A model generated the notes under the pieces. The model was not told the origin of the DNA. It did not search any database and was given only the letters and a program-made list of their open reading frames with translations. A DNA stretch of 64,000 bases from Struthio camelus (Eukaryota > Chordata > Aves > Struthioniformes > Struthionidae): assembly GCF_040807025.1 (NCBI RefSeq), contig NC_090967.1:4276001-4340000 (forward strand), given 5' to 3'. Every line of letters starts with the position of its first letter. Position 1 is the stretch's first letter. This document shows positions 42,249 to 52,624 of this stretch, piece after piece. Made by a program: the position numbers and the translations under genes.

Positions 42249-42919
42249 TTTTTTTTTTTTTAAATAGTCGAATCAGGCCTGCGGGGTGGGGGGGGCTGCG
42301 GGGGGCCGGGAGCCTCCGCCGCCGCGTGCCGACGGAGCGGGACGGGGGGGAAAAAAGAGAACCGAAGCCCTTTTTTCCTGTAAAATAAAGGTTGTTTTTT
42401 GTTCGCCCGCCGCTGCGAAGAGCAACCTGCCCCCCCCCCCCCGCCCCCGGTGCGGGGGTCCTCGGGGTTGGGCTTGGGGGGTGGGTTTTGGTTTTGGAGG
42501 TGATTTGGGGTGTTCTGCCCCCCCCCCCAGGGAGGTGGGTGCTGGGGGGGTGTCAACGTGACCCCCCCCCCGCCAACCACCACCCCACGACCCCCCCCCG
42601 GTTTTCCTCCCCCCCTTCCCCGCAGAGCGGGCCGGGGGCACCGGGGCCGCCGCCAGCGCCGCTCTGCCAAAATGCCGGTTTGGGGTTTTTTTTTTGGGGG
42701 GGGGGGGTGTACCACTTGTACCACGGGCTCAAATTGGGCAGAAACTGTGTTTTTTTGGTTGTTTTTTTTTTTCCTTTTTTTGTGGCATTTGTTCGGACTT
42801 TTGCGCTGGCTTTGGCTTTTCTGTTTTTGTTTTTCCTTTCCATCCTCTGCTCCCGCCACCTACATACAGACGCATATACATACGTGCATATCCACACACA
42901 CATGTATAGCTATATATTA

Positions 42920-43110
42920 TATACATACATATATATATATATATATATTATTTTTCCCCCTTTTTCCCCTCGCAGCGCTCGCCCCGACACGGCGCAGGCT
43001 GAGGGGCTTAAGGCAGACGTACGCGGAGCCGGGGGGGGCCACAAACCGCTGGGGGGGGGGGGGGGATTTGGTGTATATATATATTTCTATATATATATAT
43101 ATTTATTTAT
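42920..43110. repeat. AT/CA dinucleotide and G-run patches
   Basis: Alternating AT at about 42927-42950 and 43072-43110 flanks a G-rich segment with runs at about 43031-43038 and 43051-43065. Confidence 0.85.
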
Positions 43111-43479
43111 TTCTATCTTTTTCTTTTTTTTTTTTTTTTTTTAGTGCAAACTCACCGAGGTTTGTGCTAAAGTGTTGCTAGGCCCCGCGCGGGGCGGCCC
43201 CACGCGCCGCGGAGCCCCCCCCGGCCCGGCCCGGCGTCCCCGGCACCGCGGGGCGTGGGGGGGGTGCGGCGGGGGGGGGGCGGAGGGGGTTAGTGCGCGG
43301 GTGCCGCGGTGGGGGACGTGGGGACACACGCACACGCACACGCACGCACACGCGCTCGCTCGCTCTCCACACTGGGAATCCTGAGACTATTTATTTCTCC
43401 TTTTTTTTCTCTTTTTGGCTGTTTTTTTCCTTTTTTTTTTTTTTTTTTTTTCCTTTTTTTCCCCGCTGTCCACATCGCC

Positions 43480-43499
43480 GGGGGGGGGGGGGGGGGGGG
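43480..43499. repeat. G20 homopolymer run
   Basis: Twenty consecutive G on the plus strand. It is G-quadruplex-prone and error-prone in sequencing, so its exact length is uncertain. Confidence 0.9.
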
Positions 43500-43578
43500 C
43501 AGGATAAGGGAGGTCGGTGGGTTTCCGAAGTGGCCGAGGGCGGTTGGGGAGAGAAACGCAAGCTTGAAAAGGGGGGAA

Positions 43579-43650
43579 GGACACGAGTGGGGGGGGGACA
43601 CGAGTGGGGGGGGGACACGAGTGGGGGGACACGAGTGGGGGGACACGGGG
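43579..43650. repeat. G-rich minisatellite, ACACGAG + G-run units
   Basis: The core ACACGAGTGGG starts at 43581, 43598, 43615 and 43629, with a variant ACACGGGG at 43643. Unit length is 17, 17, 14 and 14 bp, so copies differ by whole G-run length, as expected from slippage. Confidence 0.95.
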
Positions 43651-43850
43651 AGGGGGAGGAGGAGGAGAAGCAACACAAACCAGCCAGGCGACACCGCGAC
43701 CCTGGCGAGACCCCCCCCCGGGTTTGTCGCCCCCTCGCCCCGTCGCGAAGGCGAGAGGTAGCCAGTGCTAGGCAGAGGTTCAGCCCTGGACGCGGCGGTG
43801 GGTAAAAGCCCCCTTCTCCCCCCCCATCACCACCATCCCCTTCCCAAAGC

Positions 43851-43872
43851 GGGGGGGGGGGGGGGGGGGGGG
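43851..43872. repeat. G22 homopolymer run
   Basis: Twenty-two consecutive G on the plus strand, the longest G run noticed in the window. Confidence 0.9.
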
Positions 43873-44142
43873 CTCGGCCAGACGTCTGGAGTAGCACTGG
43901 CTATAAGACATATAAGCAACAACCCCCCCCCCCAAAAAAAATAAAAAAGGGGGAGGGGGGAAGGAAGATATGAACAATACACCAAAAAAAACAAAACCAA
44001 ACAAAACCATGATTCCTGCCTAAAATTCAAGCTTTCGTTCTTTTTCTTTGCGAAGTGCCACCACTTCGGAGGGTCTCTTTGCAGGGCATGTCACAGAACC
44101 TAATTAGCATCGTTCCTCACTCTGGACACCTTCCGGCTTGTA

Positions 44143-44161
44143 CCCCCCCCCCCCCCCCCCC
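44143..44161. repeat. C19 homopolymer run
   Basis: Nineteen consecutive C on the plus strand, so G19 in any ZBTB7A transcript. Confidence 0.9.
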
Positions 44162-44198
44162 GAAATATATCTTGGATTCTGCCTACGGTATTTTTTTT

Positions 44199-44214
44199 AA
44201 TATATATATGTATA

Positions 44215-44249
<35 letters not shown>
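44199..44249. repeat. (AT)n tract with TG interruptions
   Basis: Alternating AT interrupted by two TATG units, then uninterrupted to about 44249. Confidence 0.9.
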
Positions 44250-44252
<3 letters not shown>

Positions 44253-45123
44253 CAATTTTTTTCTTACAAAAATAAATTTAGGATTATTTTTTTCTTTTTA
44301 ATAATAATTTCTTTTTTTTTTCTCCGTAGAAGTTGGTTTCGACTTGTAAACATGTTTTGCTTTTGCTTTTTAAATTAAGATAAAGTGATCTCAAAGTACC
44401 CGTTCCATCGCAAAGTGCTAAGACTTCTTTGTTTTTTTTTATTTTTTTTTAAACGACGGTTTTTTATTTTTATTGCTTTTTCTGCATTAAATAAACATCC
44501 ATCTCTCTCTCCCTCGCCCCCCCCCCCGCCACCACCACCACTCAGCGCCCCCCCCCCATCACACACTCCCCTCTCACTCCCGCTCCAAAATACATTCGGC
44601 CAAACCTGCTCTTGCTTCGAAAGTAAAAACGAACACCAAAAAGAGAGGGAGGGGGGAGACCCAAAAAAATAAAATAAAACAAAACCAGAGGGAAAAAAAA
44701 AAAAAAGCAAAAAAGGGGAGAATCTAAAAAGTGCTTTCAAAATAAAAGGACTAACAAAAAAAAGAAAAATCTCTTTTTCATCTCAAACTGTGCATTTAGA
44801 AAACAGGTGACTGGCTGAAAGGTGCCTTTTCTATCGTCCTCTGCCAACCCGGAGGGGGACGCGCTGTCACACACCCATATAGTCATCTTTATAGCCATAT
44901 AGCATCTCTCTCTATATATATATATTTAGGGAAGAGGGGCTGGGAGTGCCCGGCGGGAGACGCCAGGGCTCGGGCAGCGAGGGCTGCAGGCGGCGCGCGT
45001 GACGTGCGCCGACGTACGTCGGGGCTCAGCCCGCGGCGCGCCGCCCCGACGCCACCGCAAACGGCCTCGCCGGGGCGGCAGGAGCCGGGCCCCGGGTGCT
45101 CCCACGGGCTTCTTGGTTGGCTG

Positions 45124-45711
45124 TTTTTTTTTTTTTGGGGGGGAGGGTACGGAAAGCGGGTGCCGGGCGCCGCTCTTCCTCGCAGCCGGCGGAGGAAGAG
45201 GAGGGCCGAGGAGCCGCCGCGCTTGCGGCCTCCTTCCCCTTTAAGGGAGACTTCAAATAACCTTTTTTTAAAAGGAATCTGCCTTTTTTTTGGGGGGGGG
45301 GTTGTTTTAGGTGCGCGGACGGGCACGCCGCTCTCTCCGAAATGCCCGAAAAAAGGGGGGGGGGGGGGGTTATCCCTGTCCCAGGAGTTTCCTCCGGGGG
45401 CGGCCGGCCAGAAGTGCTGCAGCCCGGGGAGCGAGGCCGAACCGCCCGGCTTAAGGCCTGCTTGGATCAACCGCGGTCCGAGCACCGATTCCTGAGGGTT
45501 TCCCGGGCACTTTTGTTTTTTTTTTTTGGGGGGGGGGGGTTAGATTTCGGCATGTCAGTGCTGCCGTCCAGGGAGAGCCGCTGCCTCCAGCCTGGCTGCG
45601 GCGGAGCCGGGGGGGGGGACACACGCAGGCAACACCCAGCCGGTGGGAAAAGCAAACTTTAGGCTAAAGACTAGATAAAAATCCTTTTTTTTTTTTGGGG
45701 GGGGGGGGGGG
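45124..45711. repeat. Cluster of T(n)G(n) tracts
   Basis: Four tracts, each a T run directly joined to a G run: 45124-45143 (T13G7), 45284-45301 (T8G10), 45516-45539 (T12G12) and 45685-45711 (T12G15). A fifth lies outside the cluster at 42686-42707 (T10G12). On the ZBTB7A strand each reads C(n)A(n). The sequence between tracts is unrelated. Confidence 0.9.
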
Positions 45712-46700
45712 CCTAGAGATCCCTGTACAAAAAAAAAACCCACGACCACGTGTAAGGTCTCGACCCAGAAAAGCCTCGCGCCGCCGCTCCGCCTGCCTGC
45801 CGAGGAGACGCGGGTCGCGCTCCTGCAGCGCCGGAGGCTCCCGCGGGCTCCAGCGCTGCCTGCAAAACGCAGCCCGGGTTTAGGGCCCGCGAAGCTCAGC
45901 CGGCAAGAAGAGACATCGTCGTTTCAACCCGCGGCACAGCCCGCCTACGAAGGCAGGAGCGAGCGGCGCCCGACGCCGGCAGCCAACCCGCTGAACCCCG
46001 CTCGTCCACTCCGCCGAGCCCTACCTCGGGCTCCCCTCCGGCCGCCCAGGAGCCCGTTTTTGCGCCCGGACCGGCTTCGAGGGCTGCGTCCCTATACCCC
46101 GCAACGAAACCCATCTGGCCGGCAGCTTGCAAAGACTAACGTCAACCCCTACCCCGTCTGCACCCCCCCCCCGAAAAGCCGCGCAGCTGGAGCGCTAGCC
46201 GTGCGAGGACGGAGGGGGAAGCGCTGCGCCCGCTCCTCCCCGCCGAGGCACCGCGCGTACTGCCCGCCCTCAAAGAGCCCTTCAACTCTCACCATTTTTT
46301 TTTCCTTTTTTTTTTTTTTTAAATAGATATCTCTCTGAAATACGTTTTTTTGTTTTTTTTTGTTTGTTTTTTAACGTGTGTCTGGACACAAAATAAAGCT
46401 TTGGATTTACATGGAAGCTCCTTTCCATGCCACAGAGCCACTTTCCATCCCCGCCCCACGCTTCCTAGCGACTGCCTTTCCAAGAAAAGGTCCTTGGCTA
46501 CCGAGGGATCCTCAGGGGAGCCCTACTTACGATGGGAAGATTGGAAACATAATATATATATATATTTCTTTTTTTTTTCTTTTTTTTAAAAAAAAAAAAA
46601 AGGGAGAGAAACATCTTTAAAGAGAAAAAAATCGGAGGAAAAGTACTAACTAGATTTTGTGACATTTTGTTTTGTTTTTTTTTGTTTTTTTTTTTTGGTT

Positions 46701-49700
46701 TTAGGAGAGTCCTTGCGTGTTACCCTCCGCCGACCCTCCTGCTACATTCAATCTCGACGCTTCATTATTAGAACTATCTTCAAAGTGCTGCTCTTGGCCG
46801 TTTCTCTGCACGGTGTCCTCTGACTCTTGGCTCTCCGCGGCGGGCGGAAAGCTTCCGTCTTCGGGGTTCCCCGTGGGGGTGGGCAGGCCCCCCGCCTCCC
46901 TCACCCGGGGTTTGCGACCCCTCCGGGATGGGATGCCGTTGCAACCATCTTTTTTAAGGTGCCTGTGCAAGTGGTCGGACCGGACGAAAGTCTTGAAACA
47001 GCTGTCACACTGGTAGGGTCGCAGGCCGGTGTGAACGCGCATGTGGTTCTTCAAGTCGTAGTTGTGAGCAAAAGCGGCTCCGCACTGCTGGCACAAGTAC
47101 GGTTTCTCCCCTGTGTGTTTCCTCATGTGAACCTTCAGCTTGTCCTGCCTGCGTGGGAGAGAAAGGACAGGGGGAGGGGGGGGGGACGGGACGTCAGCGA
47201 GGGGCCGGCGGGGCCCCCCCCCACCCCGGGGCCAGGGCCGCCACGCGCTGCCGCGCCGCCGCCGCGTGGCTCCGGCTTTCGCCGCCGTCCTGGCGCCCCG
47301 AGCGGCTCGGCTGCAGGAGGAGCGGTCGCTCTCCCGGCCGGCCCCGAACGCCCTTTCCGCCAAAGGTGGGCGCGTGCCGGCGGCTGGCTCCGGCCCTTCC
47401 GCTCGGACTCGCTACGGGGAGGAGGAGGAGGAGGAGGCACGGCGCTGAGGCTGAAGGCAGGCCGCCGGGTCGGGCCCGGCGGTCCTCCCGCTGCGGCCCC
47501 GGCGGGCTAACGGCCGGCGGACGGGTTACCGGGAGCCGCGCGGCTCGTTGCAAAGAGCAAAAAAAAAAAAAACCACTTTTTCAACCCCCTCCCCGAGCAA
47601 AACCCGCCGTCGCCCGACGCGTTGGCCGGCCGGCGAGGAAGGAGCGTTACAAAACCCGCTGCTGCAGCTAAGGCCACGCGAGCCGGTGGAGGGCAGCTTC
47701 AGCAGCCGGGCCGCGTGCCAAAGAGGCCACGTGAGCCGGAGTTTCTTGCTTCTTTCCTGGAGAAAAATCGGACGCGAAGCACGGTGCGGGGCAGCGCAGG
47801 CGAGCGGGCGGCTAGCGGCGCCGGGAAGGGCTCGAGCGTCACGAAAGCGAGCCTCCGCCGCCGCGGTGCCACCGCTGAGCCGCCTCCGACGGGCAAAGAA
47901 AAACCAACCCGCTCCGCTCTCAAGCACCCAGCAGCCACCCGCGACGCGGCCGGCAGCGGGAACAGCGGCCGCCGACGTTCCTGCTCCGCTAGAAATCCGC
48001 TCGGGCCGCCGCCGAGGCCAGAAGTTTTCCCGACGCCTCGGCTTAGAGCAGGGAGGTCGCGTCCGGCGCTCGCGTTAAGGCACATCTCCGAAGGGGCTGG
48101 AAAGCTGGGCCTGGTTTAAAGCAAGCTGTGCAGCAGGTAGCAGCAGATTAAAGCAGGTGTTTTTTCACGTTTGCTTGGCTAAAGACCCTTTCTTCCCTTC
48201 TTTCGGGAGTTTCGAAGCGCGCCGTCACCGCTCCTCCTCGGGTGAACCAGGAGGAACCAGGAAGCGAAAGGGACCCAAAAAAGGAAAAAAAAAAAAAAAA
48301 AAGGAAAAAGAAATCGGTGCAAAGCTGCCGGAAGGGCTTTCCGCGCGCCTGCCGGGGCGAGGGGGCGGAAAGGGAAGCACCCGGCGCAAAAAGGCCGGGC
48401 CCGCGGAGGAAAACACGCAGCGTTAGGAAAGCAGGAGGGGCAGGAGCGGGGCCGCAGGCGAGGCGGATCCTGCACCCCCTCCGGCACGTAAGCAGGGCTT
48501 TCCCCCTTGCTGGGCCTCGGGCGCCCTTCAGCCCTCTTCCTCCTCTTCCTCGTGTCTCTAGACCCAAGAGCTCCTTCAGCGCAGGCAGCGCATCGCTCTA
48601 AGCGGCCCCCCCGGCCCAAACGGGGCTCTCGCAGGCCTAACTTTCCGGAGCCGACTGCGATACAGAGAGGTACGGCTGACGCAGCGAGGCAACTTCTTTT
48701 TAATGAACCCGCTTTCACCGGACGACACCTCTCCAAGGACAAAAGCAGCGAGTAAACACAACGGAATAACAAAACCGTAGGCAAAACGGAAGAGCCGAGG
48801 GCAGGTTTCCATCCCGTCTTTGCTTTCGGAGCGGGAGAAGCGGCAAACGGCAGCTCGCGGCGCCCGATGAACAGCCCGGAGCGCAGCCGGCGAGGCCGGG
48901 GCCGCTTGAGCGGGCGTTAACACGGCCCGGTTCCCCGCAGCGGCCGCGGCAAACCAGCAAAGCGGGAGCCGGAAGCCAGCGGCGATTTGGGGTCCGTCGC
49001 CTCCAGGGAGATGATTTTTTCCCCCCTCCCCGACGCGGCTCTCCCGAGGTCAGCGGACGGCTGTCGTTAAAAAAGCAGGCCGAGCGGCAGGTCTTCGGCG
49101 GGCAGGCGCGAGATGGGGCACGCAGCTACAGGGCAGCCGGGCCGGCGCGACGGGGGACGAAGCAAGAGGCAGTTTGGACCGTCCCCGTCTGGGCTTTTTT
49201 TTTTTTTTTTTTTTTGTGACCAAATACAGGCTTCTAGGAGGGCGATTTTGGCCTGGAAATAACACGGCCTCGGCCTATTATGAAACGGCCTTGTTTATAA
49301 CTTCAGGCTGGGAGAAGGACAAAGTTTCCAGCCTGTTCTCTGCATTTAAACCAAAAAAAAAAAAAAAAAGAGAGAGAAAAAAGAAAAACCCTCGCCCTTT
49401 CTGCGAGCCTGGAGGGAGCAGGCACCGGGTGGCAGGCGGAAATCCAGGGAGAGCGCAGCGGGAGGGAGACACCAAAAAGTGATGAGGTGGCACTGCCTCG
49501 CTGAACTCCTCCTCCTCCTCCTCTTCCCCCCCCCCCCCCCCCCAAAAAAACCCACCCCGGCTAAGCAAGACGAGCGACGCTTGCCGCGACCCTCCACCTC
49601 CCACCCACCTCGCTCGCCACCCGCGACGCCAGGCCAGGGGAGCTCGCGGGGCGCCCGCGGCGGGCCAGGCCAGGGCTTCTGGCGCGACCGAGCGCCGCGG

Positions 49701-52609
49701 CCCCAGCAGGTGCGGCCGGGGCCTCCGCGGGGCCGGACGCGCGCCGAGTACAGGCGGCCCAAAGGGGCCCCCACTCCCGCGCGCGCCTGCCCGCCGGGGC
49801 CAAGATCCGGCATCGGGCAAGGGAGGTGGCGCCGGGGCCGCGGTGCCAGCGCGAGGCCCGGCGCGGCGAGCAGGGCGCAGGAGGAGCGGTGGAGAGCTGG
49901 CACGCCGCCCCCGGCATTATCTGCATTCCTCAGCTATCGAACGTGGGTCTCTCTCGCTGCCGCCCGCCTGGGTGCGGCCTCGCGCCGCGTCTGCGCGCGC
50001 CTTCCCGTGCAAACGGGCCTGCCCTCGGCGGCGGCCCCGGCCCCGAGCGGGCAGGACAGCGACACGGCAGCCTCGGCGGCGCGAGGCCCGATCCCGCCGC
50101 TGCCCTCGAGTTTCGAGCCGGCGGAGCAGCCCGGCCCGTCGTCTTCGACTCCCACCTTCGACAGGTCGGAAAGCGCTCGGCCGCCCGCGGGCGCCGACGG
50201 CGAGCTGCTTCTCGCGGCTCCCGAGCCCGGCAGAGCCTGTCCTCGGCAACCACCTCTCCCCTCTCCTCCTGCCCACGGCCTGAACCCGTTGACTTCGCGC
50301 TGGAGCCGCTTTTCCCGTTTCCACGGGGCCGCCCGCGATCCTGCCTCCCCCAGCCCCCCCTCCAGGAAGCAGCTCCCTGGAAGGGCTGGCCTGCCCTGGA
50401 AGCGGAGCAGTCAGCACTTGCGAGGCTGGGAATATTTAAGCATGCAGAAAGCAGGCGGAGCGGGCTAGGCAATTTGGCTCCTTTGTCAGCCAGCCCACAC
50501 AATCTCTTGGCAGGGCAAGGACGGACCTGGGTGGAACCCCCGCCTTCAGCCTTGCACTGTAATCACAGGCACGAAGACTAGAAAGAGGAGGACGCGTTGT
50601 AACGCTTGGACTGAAGTGAACCAGAGGAGTCCAAACAATATCCCCTTTCTCTGGCATTCCCATGGCAGAGGGAAGAGGAACCCTGATTAGAAACAGGGCC
50701 GAGGCAAACGCCCCCGGGGATTTGTACCAAGTTGCTGGATTTGTGCATTTTCTTAAGAGCTGGGGTGGGAGCACAAACACACGCGAGCTCAGGAGGCACC
50801 ATCCCGATCTCGTCCTCTCGGCGCGATGGCAGCAGCTGAGCTCGCGACGGTTCGCTGAGAGAGGACATCAGCAGTGCAGAGTTCGGCCTGTTCCTAACCA
50901 CCTGGCAAGACTACTAGCCACGGACGTTTCAATCATCAGATGGAGCCACTTCTAAACTGCTTTCCAACCCTTGCCTCAATCCCAGGCTCCATGGCCAAAA
51001 CCAAGCACTTGAGCCACGATAAAAATACAAAGGCCTGTGCCTCCGCTTCACCGACCACGTTACTTGGTCTCTGCAGAAGCCTCGGTCTGGCCAAGTTTCC
51101 AGGAGAGGTCAGTAAATCAGGACACCTGGAAAGCGGAGGTTTCCAAAGCCAGGAGGAACTGGGTATTAAGAGAGGCCCCTTAAGACATCTCAAGAAAGAT
51201 GCAGACACCCAAATTGCTCGTCTCTTTGGAAAATCCTGGCCTTTATATCCCACTCGCCTGTTAAGATGGAAATCAGTCACTGCAGGTGAGTTAAAATTGC
51301 ACCAGATCAGCCCCGTGCCAATCCCCCAGCAAAAGCAGAGAGCCAGTTTTGTGCAACGCCCCCTTCTCCTCCCCTGTCACAGCAGTCGCCAGCGCGGCCC
51401 GCTCCCACCCGCTCCTTACCTGGTGAATCGGACTTTGCAGATGTTGCACTCGTAGGGCTTCTCACCGGTGTGGGTGCGGATGTGACGCGGCAGCTTGCCG
51501 GCCCCCTGGATCACCTTCTCGCAGATGGGGCACTTTTGGAATGCTTTCGCCCTGATCTTCTTCTCGACCTTCTGGGACCAGGACGGATACACGTCGCTCT
51601 CGTTCGAACTGCCGAAGTATTTCAAGTAATAATCCATGACCCCGTCGTCGTCCTTTCGGTCGTCCTCCCCGAGCTGTTGTCTCCCCACGGAATTGATCAT
51701 TTGCTGCAGCAGGGCACTAGCAGCCAAGCCATCCACCTCCCTCGCATCAGCGTCCTCCGTCTCACCTCCAGCAGGAGCAAAGCTGGGCGAGTCGCCGGCT
51801 TCCTGCTGGTCCAGAGGACCCCCTGGAGCTGCCTCCTCTTCTCCTGGTGTCTGCCGGCCACGGCTGCTGTAATGTCCGTTCTGAGAAGGTGAAAATAAGG
51901 ACCCAGGGGCCTCCTCCTCTTCTCTGTCCAACCACATGGCTGGGTTGCTGTCGGGATCACAGTCATTCACCTTTGGTCTTTCGTTTAGGGGGGCTTGCGA
52001 GTAGAAGTCCATGTCATTGCAGTCCGGCTCCTCCTCTTCCTCTTGGCCTCGGAAGTTCAGTCTCTGAAGGTCTCTCAACTCTTGGTTGGTCCACGGAAAG
52101 CTGCCTTGGTGGCCATTGACGGGGTTGCTCTGGAAGAACTCCAGGTACTCTTTTGCTCTGAGATGGTTCCTTTGATCAATTTGATCTACTGTATCCATCT
52201 GGTCATTTTTGGCCAGAATCTTCCTGTCCAGGAGATCCGTGCAAACATCCCTTACCGCCGGGATCTCCAGCAGTTTGGCGGCATTGAGGATGTCATTGAC
52301 GTTTGAAGTGCTGACGGTAAGGGTCGCGGTGTAAGCGAACTCCAGCAGAGCCGACAAGGCGTCCGCACTAACAAAGTCTATCTCATACACGTTTTGCTGG
52401 TCCACCACTAACCCTGAGGTGAAGAGCTTCTTGAAGTACTGGCTGCACGCTGCCAGGACGGAGCGGTGGGTGGGGAACTCCTGGCCTTCCACCAAGATGA
52501 CCACGTCACACAACAGCCCATTGTTTCTCTGCTCATTCAGGCTGCTAAGGATGTCGCTGCTGTGATCGGGGAACGGGATCCCTATGGGGCCGTCCACGCC
52601 ACCCGCCAT
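46701..52609 (-). CDS. ZBTB7A: ZBTB7A (LRF/Pokemon), BTB-POZ C2H2 repressor, complete coding region
   Basis: A nuclear transcription repressor (fetal globin silencing, lineage choice, glycolysis genes in mammals). Coding exons 52609-51420 and 47148-46701 give 1638 nt and 545 residues (human 584). The split Arg397 codon (AG|G) lies in zinc finger 2, as expected for the family. The start [21 protein letters not shown] matches the human N-terminus; an acceptor at 52625 (..cgtag) places 15 nt of 5'UTR in this exon. Domains: BTB/POZ about 24-130; acidic, low-complexity linker about 150-340; [14 protein letters not shown]; four C2H2 fingers starting about C360, C388, C416 and C444; basic [11 protein letters not shown]; variable tail. 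The human polyalanine stretches in the linker are absent. The intron between the coding exons is 4.3 kb and GC-rich. Confidence 0.97.
47149..51419 (-). other. ZBTB7A intron between the coding exons
   Basis: About 47150-50450 is CpG-rich with A/T runs (near 47559, 48283, 49196, 49352) and a C18A7 tract (49526-49550). About 50450-51400 is less GC-rich and unique-looking. Open frames of 100-330 codons occur on both strands but follow composition and show no family resemblance. No RNA gene was recognised. Confidence 0.6.
49526..49550. repeat. C18A7 tract
   Basis: Eighteen C directly followed by seven A on the plus strand. It has the two-homopolymer structure of the tracts in 45124-45711, in the opposite orientation. 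Confidence 0.9.
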
Positions 52610-52624
52610 CTTTGACGCAAAAGG

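Larger units (their letters stand above)
41440..46700 (-). other. ZBTB7A: Probable ZBTB7A 3'UTR, rich in simple repeats
   Basis: This follows the ZBTB7A stop on the minus strand. Minus-strand AATAAA hexamers lie at 41538-41533, 41481-41476 and 41466-41461, followed on that strand by a U/GU-rich stretch (41440-41410), which suits a distal poly(A) site. If used, the 3'UTR would be about 5 kb, longer than I recall for human. Contents are (AT)n tracts, a (GATA)n tract, a G-rich minisatellite and repeated C-then-A tracts (T-then-G on the plus strand). No open frame shows a protein family. The extent is inferred from signals only. Confidence 0.5.

Noticed and set aside
42260-43144. Open frames of 200-250 codons on both strands in the ZBTB7A 3' region
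   Set aside because: They are made of translated simple repeats (poly-Gly, poly-Pro, Ile-Tyr from AT repeats) and are not genes.
49479-50468. 329-codon plus-strand open frame in the ZBTB7A intron
   Set aside because: It starts within a C18A7 tract, has low-complexity Arg/Pro/Ala composition, and similar frames occur on the minus strand. No domain was found.
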